Origin: Chryseobacterium gwangjuense
GTDB taxonomy: Bacteria > Bacteroidota > Bacteroidia > Flavobacteriales > Weeksellaceae
Direction: 5' to 3'
Assembly (NCBI RefSeq): GCF_021311115.1
Contig: NZ_JAJTNP010000002.1
Location: forward strand, 1-64,000
Length of the DNA: 64,000 nt
The translations under genes were made by a program, and so were the position numbers. Positions 44,130 to 52,065 of this stretch are shown piece by piece. The notes below the pieces were generated by a model. It was not told the origin of the DNA. It did not search any database and saw only the letters and a program-made list of their open reading frames with translations. The number at the start of each line of letters is the position of its first letter. Position 1 is the first letter of the stretch.

Positions 44130-45302
44130 ATGACCCTCTCTGAAGTACAAAATGCAATTTCCGAAAAGAAAATCTGCGTTTTAATACCTACTTACAACAA
44201 TGAAAAAACTCTGAAGAGAGTAATTGACGGTGTTTTAGAATACACAGAAAATATCATTGTCGTAAATGATGGCTCTACCGATTCTACCGCTCAGATTTTA
44301 CAGAATTATCCGACTATTGAAGTTATTTCTTTATCTGAAAATAAAGGAAAAGGAAACGGACTGAAAACAGGATTTAAAAAAGCTAAAAAATCAGGTTTTG
44401 ATTATGTGATAACGATCGACTCTGACGGACAGCATTATCCGGATGACATTCCTGTTTTTGTAGAAGCTTTATTAAAGGAAAACGAGGATGTTTTACTCAT
44501 CGGAAACAGAAATATGTCTCAGGACGGAATTCCTAAAAAAAGCAGTTTCGGAAACCGTTTTTCTAATTTCTGGTTCTGGTTTGAAACAGGAATTAAACTT
44601 GAAGATACCCAATCCGGGTATAGATTATATCCGTTACACAGAATTCCAAAGAAATATTTCACTCCAAAATTTGAGTTTGAAATCGAAATTATTGTTAGGA
44701 CAGCTTGGAGACACGTTCCCGTAAAAAACGTTCCGATTAAAGTTTTGTATGACCCTGCGGAAAGGGTTTCTCATTTCAGACCTTTCAAGGATTTCACGAG
44801 GATCAGCATTCTGAATACGATTTTGGTGACGATTACCTTGCTGTATATTATTCCGCGAAACTTTATCAATAATTTCAAAAAAAAAAGCTTTAAAAGATTT
44901 ATAAAAGAAGATGTGTTGGAAAGTGACGGAACCAATCGCACAAAGGCATTTTCCGTTGCTCTCGGTGTTTTTATCGGGTTTTCTCCGTTTTGGGGATTTC
45001 AGACTTTATTGGTCATTTCTTTAGCCGTTCTTTTCAAACTTAATAAAGTACTGGCTTTTGTGGCTTCCAATGTGAGTTTACCTCCGTTTATTCCGTTTGT
45101 TATTGCTGCTTCCTTGTTTTTAGGAGCTCCTTTTGTGAGCGGAGATAGTAATGTTTTTAGTCAGGATCTGAACTTTGACTTGGTGAAAAACAATCTCCTT
45201 CAGTATGTAATCGGAAGTATGATTTTAGCGAGCACAACGTCTTTACTTTCAGGTATTGCTACATTTCTGTTTTTGAATAAAGTAAATCCTGAGAATAACT
45301 GA
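44130..45302 (+). CDS. Family 2 glycosyltransferase fused to DUF2062
   Basis: 390 residues. N-terminal GT2 domain with CVLIPTYNNEKTL, VVNDGSTD and ITIDSDGQHYPDD (about 93-105); then, from about 265, a DUF2062 membrane domain (VALGVFIGFSPFWGFQTLL, SLPPFIPFVI). Aryl polyene clusters often encode this type of protein. Whether the pigment is glycosylated is not known to me. It is the last gene of the rightward run and faces the C45 gene across a palindrome. Confidence 0.88.
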   Translation: MTLSEVQNAISEKKICVLIPTYNNEKTLKRVIDGVLEYTENIIVVNDGSTDSTAQILQNYPTIEVISLSENKGKGNGLKTGFKKAKKSGFDYVITIDSDGQHYPDDIPVFVEALLKENEDVLLIGNRNMSQDGIPKKSSFGNRFSNFWFWFETGIKLEDTQSGYRLYPLHRIPKKYFTPKFEFEIEIIVRTAWRHVPVKNVPIKVLYDPAERVSHFRPFKDFTRISILNTILVTITLLYIIPRNFINNFKKKSFKRFIKEDVLESDGTNRTKAFSVALGVFIGFSPFWGFQTLLVISLAVLFKLNKVLAFVASNVSLPPFIPFVIAASLFLGAPFVSGDSNVFSQDLNFDLVKNNLLQYVIGSMILASTTSLLSGIATFLFLNKVNPENN

Positions 45303-45320
45303 TTTTTCTAACTTCGTTAC

Positions 45321-45371
45321 TAGTTTCTAGGATTCGGCGGCGGCAAAGCCGCCGCCGAATCCTAGAAACTA
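45321..45371. terminator. 24-bp-arm GC-rich palindrome, probable bidirectional terminator
   Basis: Perfect inverted repeat (arms 45321-45344 and 45348-45371) with an AAA loop. The core is GGCGGCGGC/GCCGCCGCC, far more GC-rich than its surroundings. It lies exactly between the ends of converging genes, and the right arm includes the stop codon of the C45 gene. Confidence 0.75.
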
Positions 45372-47135
45372 CCTCAACTTCTTCAACGTTTTCTTCAAAT
45401 ACTTCTCCACATTTTCTTTATCCGGAACGGTTGTAATTTCTTTAGACAATACCTTTTCAAACTCAACTTTGGCTTTTTGATATTCTTTTTTGTTAAAATA
45501 ATATTTCCCAGCCTGATAATACACCAGCCAAAAGTCAGGATTTAGAGATTGATAAAAAGGTAAAAAGTCATCAGTAAGAAGAATACCTTTATTATGAATA
45601 GCATCATTAATTTTCGAGCTCATATTTTTATAATACTCATAATTTTCATATTCCTCAGAATCCACAAAAGGATCTTTGGTAATATTTAATTCTGATCTTG
45701 AAAATGTACCATTCTGTGTTCTTTTTTCCGAGAAGATCTCATTCAGATCATAACAGACAAATTCGCCTAATTGATACGGATTGGAAGATACCCAAACCAA
45801 TTTTTTCTGAGGCGAAAAAATCACTGCGTGATGTGCCAAAAGCTGATTGATTGCTTTCTCGTTACCATAACCAATACTTTCACCTTTCAACCCGGATTTA
45901 TCTCTTAAAATCGAAACCATTTTCTCAGGATTCAGCTTCTTATTTTCCTGTAAAAGTTCCTGCAATTTCTCGTACCTATATTCGGAATGGCTGTCTATAA
46001 TATGTTTCTGGTTTCTTTTATCATCTTTGTAAGCATCAGATTGAAAATGATTGGTACAAAAAACCCGGCTTGTATTTTCCACTTTGTATACCCCAAAATT
46101 ATTCGGAGATACTTCAATAATCACAGCATTTTTATCATTAGCGCTTCCAACCAAAATTGATTCCGAAACAAAAACTTTTCTCTTTTTAGCAATTGCAATA
46201 GCTTCATCTATATTTCTTGCATATTGTAAAATCTCTCGTGTCACCAAAGAAATTGGTGTTTTCGCCGTTAATGGAATTTTAGATTTTCCGGCATTGATGG
46301 TCACTGTAATTCCTTCTTTATTCATTCCGGAAACCACTCCGATCATTCCTGGCCAACTTACAGATAAATAGGGAATTCCGACTTCCGGTTCTACAAATTC
46401 CACCAGTTTATTTTTAGCAAAATCATCCCCTACGTAAAAGTCAAAATTTCTTCCGATGAGCAAGTCTCCATCTTCCGTATTTTCATTCCAAACGGCAAGA
46501 GACGTGCAACCCACCATCATCAAATCCTGCATAGCATGACCAATATCGTGAGCTCCATGCAGATACAAACTTCTCAGATATTTAGGTGCAATAAAATCAT
46601 ATTTATCAGATGAATACTGAGATAATCCGTACAATTCTGCCTGAAAATCATTTCTGACATTCAGATACATTTTCCGGTTGTACCATTTCAGGAAGTTTCT
46701 CAACAGGTATTGTTTAAATTTTGAAGGAACAAATCCTTCCACTTTAGAGAAAAAAATTTCTTCCTGTTTCTGCATTAGACTTTGGGTTAAAGCCCCATTA
46801 TTATAACCCAGCTGCAAAGGATTCCCTTTAATATACAACTCCCAAAGCTGCTGTTTGTTTTTCGTTAAATAATTTTGATTGAAACTAAAAGTAGAATCGT
46901 TGATCTTATTCACTTTCGGAATTTCAAGTGAATATTGTTTGACATCTGGAGTATGTTTGATTGATTTTCGAACACCACAAGACGTGAAGCTAGCAATAAA
47001 AAGAATACTAAATAAAAATCGCCAAATGTCATTCTGACGATAGGAAGAATCTCTATGAATTAATTTAGATTCTTCACTACATTTCATTCCGCTCAGAATG
47101 ACAGGTTGCAAAGTTATTTTGCTATTATTCCTCAC
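45369..47135 (-). CDS. C45-family acyltransferase/peptidase lipoprotein
   Basis: 588 residues. Cys210 in MMVGCTSLAVWN is the N-terminal nucleophile expected after self-cleavage in the isopenicillin-N acyltransferase family; GYNNGALTQSL and LIGRNFDF are family blocks. A lipobox (FTSC, Cys53) follows a hydrophobic stretch. The first about 35 residues are encoded by a dispersed repeat, so the real start is uncertain: GTG 47135 (11-base overlap with the previous gene) or ATG 47087. It could make or hydrolyse an amide or ester of the pigment. C-terminal part resembles TPR-like helices. Confidence 0.75.
   Translation of the reverse strand: MRNNSKITLQPVILSGMKCSEESKLIHRDSSYRQNDIWRFLFSILFIASFTSCGVRKSIKHTPDVKQYSLEIPKVNKINDSTFSFNQNYLTKNKQQLWELYIKGNPLQLGYNNGALTQSLMQKQEEIFFSKVEGFVPSKFKQYLLRNFLKWYNRKMYLNVRNDFQAELYGLSQYSSDKYDFIAPKYLRSLYLHGAHDIGHAMQDLMMVGCTSLAVWNENTEDGDLLIGRNFDFYVGDDFAKNKLVEFVEPEVGIPYLSVSWPGMIGVVSGMNKEGITVTINAGKSKIPLTAKTPISLVTREILQYARNIDEAIAIAKKRKVFVSESILVGSANDKNAVIIEVSPNNFGVYKVENTSRVFCTNHFQSDAYKDDKRNQKHIIDSHSEYRYEKLQELLQENKKLNPEKMVSILRDKSGLKGESIGYGNEKAINQLLAHHAVIFSPQKKLVWVSSNPYQLGEFVCYDLNEIFSEKRTQNGTFSRSELNITKDPFVDSEEYENYEYYKNMSSKINDAIHNKGILLTDDFLPFYQSLNPDFWLVYYQAGKYYFNKKEYQKAKVEFEKVLSKEITTVPDKENVEKYLKKTLKKLR
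47027..47103. repeat. TGTCATTCTGA inverted-repeat element at the start of the C45 gene
   Basis: Termini TGTCATTCTGA (47027-47037) and TCAGAATGACA (47093-47103); internal GAAGAATCT-type segments face each other. The centre is shorter than in the copy at 40484. The gene's reading frame runs straight through it. Confidence 0.8.
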
Positions 47136-48663
47136 TTTTATTTTTATTAATCATTTGTGTCAAGCTATTATCAATTCTATCTTTTCCTAAAATTTCAGCA
47201 CAGGTATTGAATGCACCAATAGTACAGCCTAAAATTCCGTGCATATTAACAGACTGGCCCGTGAGAAAGAGATTATCGATCTTTGTACGGGGGGAAACCA
47301 TTGTTTTTAAAGGATTTTCGGAGGTTTTGACATATCCGTACATATTTCCGTCAAAACTACCAATATAATCACGGTAAGATAGTGGCGAAGAAGTATACAC
47401 CTTTTTTATAGACTCTCTCAAACCGGGAATTTTTCGTTCGAGAGCAGCAATCATTTTTTCTGCTTTTTCAAGCTTGAATTGTTCATACAGTTTTCCTCTT
47501 TCATGTTCGTCTGCAACTGTATTGAACGTCTTTTCCCATTCTTTTACCTCATCAAAATCCATATAAGAAATCGCGGTTAAACTTTCTGCAAATTCAGGAT
47601 GATGTTTAGAAGGCGTTGTGGAAAGCATATAGGTTTCCGGCCAGGAATTTTTATCGTAACGATAGGCATTCCAAACCAACTCTTCAGATGAATAATGATA
47701 AATATTATAATCATTGTTCGGAACTGAATTCGGTTTCAGCACCAAATACACACTGAAACAAGAAGAAACAGGTTCCCAGCTCAGAACACGATTCAAAAAA
47801 GATTTTTTCAGCCTTTCTTTTCCAATTAATGGGATCAGTGATCGAATTTCTATGTTTGAAATAAATTTTTTCGCAGAATATTCTTTTCCTGATCTTGTTT
47901 TTACGGAAGTTAATCTATTCTCTTCGTTAAAATTCATTTCAGAAACTTCAGAATGACGATGAATTTCAGCTCCATATTCACGAAGCTTTTTCACCAAAAG
48001 TTTTGAAATCTGGCTTCCTCCTTTTGTACATTTATAAGCACTCTGTATATAGGAATTAACCGTCAATGCATGCACATAAAAAGGAGTGTTTTCAGAATCT
48101 CCGGCATAAAGAAAATTGGAGCCCAGCAATACCGCCTGCAATTTTTTATTCGAAGTTATGGATTCTATAAATCTTCTTGTATTTAAATGGAGGATTTCTT
48201 CGTTGTAATTATCTTTTCCTACGACATTATATCTAGGAAAATAATTGCAAATTTCCTGGATTTCCTGACAATAAATTTCTAAATTCTGTCTTTCTTCAGG
48301 AAAATACTGGGCCAGTTGATGGACGAAGTTTTCATAACCTTGCGCATGAGGATATTCTGTTTCATCTTCTCCAAAGGTGATTTTATCATACCCATCTTCA
48401 TTCATTTTATAGAGCTGAAGTTCATCCATAATTTCCAGATAAGAGAAAAAATGGTTTAGATTCTGACCTTCTGAAAGTCCTCCAATATAATGGACACCGG
48501 TATCAAAGATTAATTTATCTCGTGAAAACGTCTGTAAATTCCCTCCAAACTGATTATTTTTTTCCAGCACACACACTTTCTGCCCTTCTTTAGCCAGAAT
48601 AAGAGCCGAAACAAGACCTCCCAATCCACTTCCGATTACAAGTATGTCAAATTCTTTTTTCAA
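47125..48663 (-). CDS. CrtI/retinol-saturase-like FAD oxidoreductase
   Basis: 512 residues. Rossmann start DILVIGSGLGGLVSALILAK with LEKNNQFGGN, and a C-terminal FLTGQSVNMHGILGC (about 475) like phytoene desaturases and carotenoid isomerases. Its substrate here may be the polyene chain (desaturation or isomerisation) but no reaction can be assigned from sequence. It overlaps the C45 gene by 11 bases. Confidence 0.82.
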   Translation of the reverse strand: MKKEFDILVIGSGLGGLVSALILAKEGQKVCVLEKNNQFGGNLQTFSRDKLIFDTGVHYIGGLSEGQNLNHFFSYLEIMDELQLYKMNEDGYDKITFGEDETEYPHAQGYENFVHQLAQYFPEERQNLEIYCQEIQEICNYFPRYNVVGKDNYNEEILHLNTRRFIESITSNKKLQAVLLGSNFLYAGDSENTPFYVHALTVNSYIQSAYKCTKGGSQISKLLVKKLREYGAEIHRHSEVSEMNFNEENRLTSVKTRSGKEYSAKKFISNIEIRSLIPLIGKERLKKSFLNRVLSWEPVSSCFSVYLVLKPNSVPNNDYNIYHYSSEELVWNAYRYDKNSWPETYMLSTTPSKHHPEFAESLTAISYMDFDEVKEWEKTFNTVADEHERGKLYEQFKLEKAEKMIAALERKIPGLRESIKKVYTSSPLSYRDYIGSFDGNMYGYVKTSENPLKTMVSPRTKIDNLFLTGQSVNMHGILGCTIGAFNTCAEILGKDRIDNSLTQMINKNKSEE

Positions 48664-48796
48664 AGGAGAAAAGCTGTGTTTTTATGATTGGGGAATTATT
48701 CTAAAATTAAAAGCTAATTATTTTAAAAATACGGCTTTAATTCCTCAATTATGTTAATGGTTAAGTTTTTAAATTTGTGGAGGTAAAAGTATGGAA

Positions 48797-49681
48797 TTAA
48801 TCTATATCATCCCAAAAATCAAAGTAATTGAACCATTGCAAAGGATATTTTTCCAGCATAGATTCAAGATTTTGGGTATAAGAGTTTAAAAGTCCTTGTG
48901 CATCACGCTTTTTAACATTTTGTGCCACTCTTGCATATAAGTGATAATGAAGATTCTTTTCTTTCATTACATAAACATATACAACCGGAACTCCCAGTCT
49001 GGAAGCAATAAGAAACGGACCTGCCGGAAACTTCGCCGTTTTTCCAAGCAACTCCCCTTCCAGATATTTTGAACCTTCAAAATAACGATCTCCGGTAAAA
49101 CAGATCAGTTCGTTTTTAGATAAGGCTTCATTGATATCGAAAATATGCGACATATCTTCTTTCACATAGATGAACTTGATAGAACTCTTATTAACAGCTA
49201 CACTTTCAAGATATTCTTTAATAACGGTGACTTCCTGATCTGTAGTCACTAAATTAATCTGACAATCAAAGTCAATATCTGCAAAAAAGCGTTCGGCAAT
49301 TTCAAAATTTCCGATATGGGCACTTATTAGAACTCCTCCTTTTTTTTCTGCTAAAAGATTTTTAAGATTTTCAACTCCGTCAAATTCGTACGTAAATTTT
49401 TCTCTGAGACCTGCAGAAATTGCCGTTTTATCGATCAATACCTTACCAAATGTAAAATAGCTTTTGAAAACAGAAAATTTTGTTTTCCATGAGCTATAAT
49501 TCAGCCTTTTATGGAAATAATAAGAAATATATCGGTTGCTTTTTTTCAGAAATAAAAAATAGTAGGCAGCAACGAAATATAAAACTAGATATGAACTTCG
49601 GATCCCGATATTTCTAATGCACCAAACGAATATTTTATATCCTAAAATAGTGCCTTTAGATTTACCTTTCCATTTGTTCAT
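48797..49681 (-). CDS. LpxL/HtrB-like lysophospholipid acyltransferase
   Basis: 294 residues with one N-terminal membrane segment (about 25-50) and the acyltransferase motif LISAHIGNFE (His about 121, H-X4-E), then FTGDRYFEGS and a proline-rich PVVYVYV. The family transfers acyl groups from acyl-ACP to lipids at the inner membrane face. It is a second candidate for attaching a polyene acyl chain. An intergenic hairpin separates it from the ACP gene. Confidence 0.85.
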   Translation of the reverse strand: MNKWKGKSKGTILGYKIFVWCIRNIGIRSSYLVLYFVAAYYFLFLKKSNRYISYYFHKRLNYSSWKTKFSVFKSYFTFGKVLIDKTAISAGLREKFTYEFDGVENLKNLLAEKKGGVLISAHIGNFEIAERFFADIDFDCQINLVTTDQEVTVIKEYLESVAVNKSSIKFIYVKEDMSHIFDINEALSKNELICFTGDRYFEGSKYLEGELLGKTAKFPAGPFLIASRLGVPVVYVYVMKEKNLHYHLYARVAQNVKKRDAQGLLNSYTQNLESMLEKYPLQWFNYFDFWDDID

Positions 49682-49705
49682 AGTTCTAATTTAGCAATGC
49701 ATCAG

Positions 49706-49772
49706 TCTAACAATGTAACAATATTTTAAACATTGATAAACGGATGCATCGCTATATTGTTACATTGTTAGA
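49706..49772 (-). repeat. Hairpin repeat 3' of the second ACP gene
   Basis: Perfect 19-bp arms, TCTAACAATGTAACAATAT (49706-49724) and its mirror (49754-49772), over a 29-base loop. A further pair, TAGCAATGCAT (from 49692) against ATGCATCGCTA, overlaps it. It shares words with the hairpin at 38141-38188. Confidence 0.8.
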
Positions 49773-49791
49773 GTAGATTTTTAATCGATAG

Positions 49792-50046
49792 TTATGCGTT
49801 TTTTTCAGCGATTTTATTTTCAATTATCGTGTAGAAATCATCAAATGTTACCATCTGCTTAAAGTCTGCTTCCCCTAATTTCACACCGAAATTAGACTCT
49901 ATAACAACCACAAGATCAATATAATCCAAACTATCTAAGCCAAGGGTTTTCTTAAGATTAGCATCGTTGCTGATCTCATCCCCATCTACTTCAAATTCAT
50001 TAATCAAAAAATCATTTGCTATAGCAATAATTTTTTCTCTTTCCAT
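49792..50046 (-). CDS. Acyl carrier protein (second in cluster)
   Basis: 84 residues from ATG at 50046 (MEREKIIAIAND). Phosphopantetheine serine in LGLDSLDYIDLV (about Ser38). Its companion gene is the ketosynthase immediately upstream. Sequence differs clearly from the first ACP, so the two probably serve separate acyl chains, for example aryl polyene and alkyl resorcinol arms. Confidence 0.92.
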   Translation of the reverse strand: MEREKIIAIANDFLINEFEVDGDEISNDANLKKTLGLDSLDYIDLVVVIESNFGVKLGEADFKQMVTFDDFYTIIENKIAEKNA

Positions 50047-50050
50047 GTTT

Positions 50051-51271
50051 TTAATCAAATTTTTTAACTATTAATGCGGAGTTGGTTCCCCCAAATCCGA
50101 AAGAATTCGACAAAAATACATCAATTTTTTGACTTTTTGTTTTTGGGATCAGATTTATCTTTTGAGCGTCTTCGTCTGGAGTTTCCAGATTAATATTCGG
50201 AGCGATGAAATCATTCTGCATCATCAGAATGGAGTAAATCACTTCACTTGCACCTGCCATCCAACATTCATGTCCTGTCATCGATTTTGTAGAACTGACC
50301 GGAACTTCGCTTCCGAAGATTTCATAAATCGCTCTTGCTTCATTGGTATCTCCGATCGGAGTAGAAGTTGCATGAGCATTAATATAGTCTATATTTTCGG
50401 CTTCTAATCCTGATTGTTTCAAAGCTCTGTTCATCGCTAAAGCCGGCCCATCAACATTCGGTGTTGAGATATGACCTCCGTTTGAGGAGAATCCATATCC
50501 TACGATCTCTGCCAAGATCGGAACTCCTCTTCTTTGAGCAGATTCTAAACTTTCAACAATTAAAGTCGCTGCTCCTCCGCTCGGAATAAGCCCGTCTCTG
50601 GCTGAATCGAAAGGTCTTGACGCTTTTGTCGGTTCATCTTCTCTCACTGAAAAAACGCCTAAGCCGTCAAAACTTGCCATTGAATATTTATTAGTTTCCT
50701 GAGCTCCTCCACAAACAATCATATCCTGAAAACCATTCTTAATCATCATATAAGCCAATCCAAGGGAATGTGATCCGCTTGCACAAGCCGCGCTGATGGT
50801 AAGATTGATTCCTCTCAACTTAAATATCGTTGAAAGATTCATCGTAACCGTAGAGTTCATCGATTTGAAGATCGCTCCTGAACCCATCAATGTTGTATCT
50901 TTCTTTTCTCTGGCAATGTCGATAGATTCTACCACAGCCTGAGAAACACTGTCGTTTCCGTATAAAATCCCAACTTCATTGTCATCTAGGAAATCCTGAT
51001 CCAGGTTTGCCTGTTTAAGTGCATCAATTGTCGCAAGATAAGCGTATTCGCTTTCTTCTCCCATGCTTACACGTTGCCTTCTGTTCAAAAGATTTTTTAA
51101 ATCCGGTTTCGGAACGACTCCCGTAAGCCCCGATCTGAACCCAAATTCTTTTCTTTCTTTATCTAAAATAATTCCGGATTTACCTTGATATAGGGATTCT
51201 CTGACTTCTTCCAGAGAAGTTCCGATGCAAGAATAAATTCCCATTCCGGTAATTACAACCCTATTTTCCAT
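50051..51271 (-). CDS. Beta-ketoacyl synthase (KAS II-type)
   Basis: 406 residues. Triad: Cys163 (ISAACASGSHSLG), His in NAHATSTPIGD (about 300) and His in GHECWMAGASE (about 336). It lies 4 bases before the second ACP and 10 bases after FabG, so these three probably form a module. It extends the chain by two carbons per cycle. Confidence 0.93.
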   Translation of the reverse strand: MENRVVITGMGIYSCIGTSLEEVRESLYQGKSGIILDKERKEFGFRSGLTGVVPKPDLKNLLNRRQRVSMGEESEYAYLATIDALKQANLDQDFLDDNEVGILYGNDSVSQAVVESIDIAREKKDTTLMGSGAIFKSMNSTVTMNLSTIFKLRGINLTISAACASGSHSLGLAYMMIKNGFQDMIVCGGAQETNKYSMASFDGLGVFSVREDEPTKASRPFDSARDGLIPSGGAATLIVESLESAQRRGVPILAEIVGYGFSSNGGHISTPNVDGPALAMNRALKQSGLEAENIDYINAHATSTPIGDTNEARAIYEIFGSEVPVSSTKSMTGHECWMAGASEVIYSILMMQNDFIAPNINLETPDEDAQKINLIPKTKSQKIDVFLSNSFGFGGTNSALIVKKFD

Positions 51272-51281
51272 TTACTGATGA

Positions 51282-52013
51282 TTATGAATAAATTCCACCA
51301 TTAATATTAATTACTTCTCCCGTAATGTAAGAAGCTTTTCTTGACGCCAGAAATGCAACTAAATCTGCCACTTCTTCGGCTTCTCCAAATCTGTTTGCAG
51401 GAATCATGGCTTTTAATTCATCTTCATTAAAATCCTGTGTCATATCTGTTCTGATAAATCCAGGTGCCACTGCATTTACTGTAATATTTCTCTTTGCCAC
51501 TTCCTGAGCCAACGCTTTTGTAGCTCCAACCAAAGCTCCTTTTGCTGCCGAATAATTGGTTTGTCCAGCTGTTCCTTTCACTCCTGAAACTGAAACCATA
51601 TTGATAATTCTGCCATATTTGTTACGCAATAATTTCTGAATGAAGAAATTGGTAACGTTATAAAAACCATTTAAACTTGTATTGATCACAGAATTCCAGT
51701 CTTCACTCGGCATCCACATAAATAATCCGTCTCTTGTGATTCCCGCATTATTTACAATAACCTCAACCACAAAACTTGGATTTCTTTCCTGCCATTCTGT
51801 TAAAACCTTTTGAGTTTCTTCAGCATTTCCGACATCGAATTTCAGAATTTCTCCGGTTGCTCCCAGTTCTTCAATTGTAGTCAAAGTTTGTTTTGCTGCA
51901 GCTTCATTAGAAGTGTAGTTGATAAGGATATGATAATTTTTTTCTTCTGCGAGTTTTAAACAGATTGCTCTTCCGATTCCTCTGGAGCCTCCTGTTACAA
52001 TAGCACATTTCAT
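51282..52013 (-). CDS. 3-oxoacyl-ACP reductase (FabG-like)
   Basis: 243 residues, classic short-chain reductase: TGGSRGIGRAI (about 7-17), NNAGITRDG (about 87-95), catalytic Ser in MVSVSGVKG and Tyr-Lys in YSAAKGAL (about 151-158), and C-terminal FLASRKASYITGEVININGG. It reduces the beta-ketoacyl-ACP made by the neighbouring ketosynthase so that a hotdog protein can remove water and give the double bond. Only ketoreductase gene in the cluster. Confidence 0.93.
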   Translation of the reverse strand: MKCAIVTGGSRGIGRAICLKLAEEKNYHILINYTSNEAAAKQTLTTIEELGATGEILKFDVGNAEETQKVLTEWQERNPSFVVEVIVNNAGITRDGLFMWMPSEDWNSVINTSLNGFYNVTNFFIQKLLRNKYGRIINMVSVSGVKGTAGQTNYSAAKGALVGATKALAQEVAKRNITVNAVAPGFIRTDMTQDFNEDELKAMIPANRFGEAEEVADLVAFLASRKASYITGEVININGGIYS

Positions 52014-52065
52014 GGTGTTTTATTTCTTAATTTATATAGTATTGACAAGTAAACCATGTCAATAA

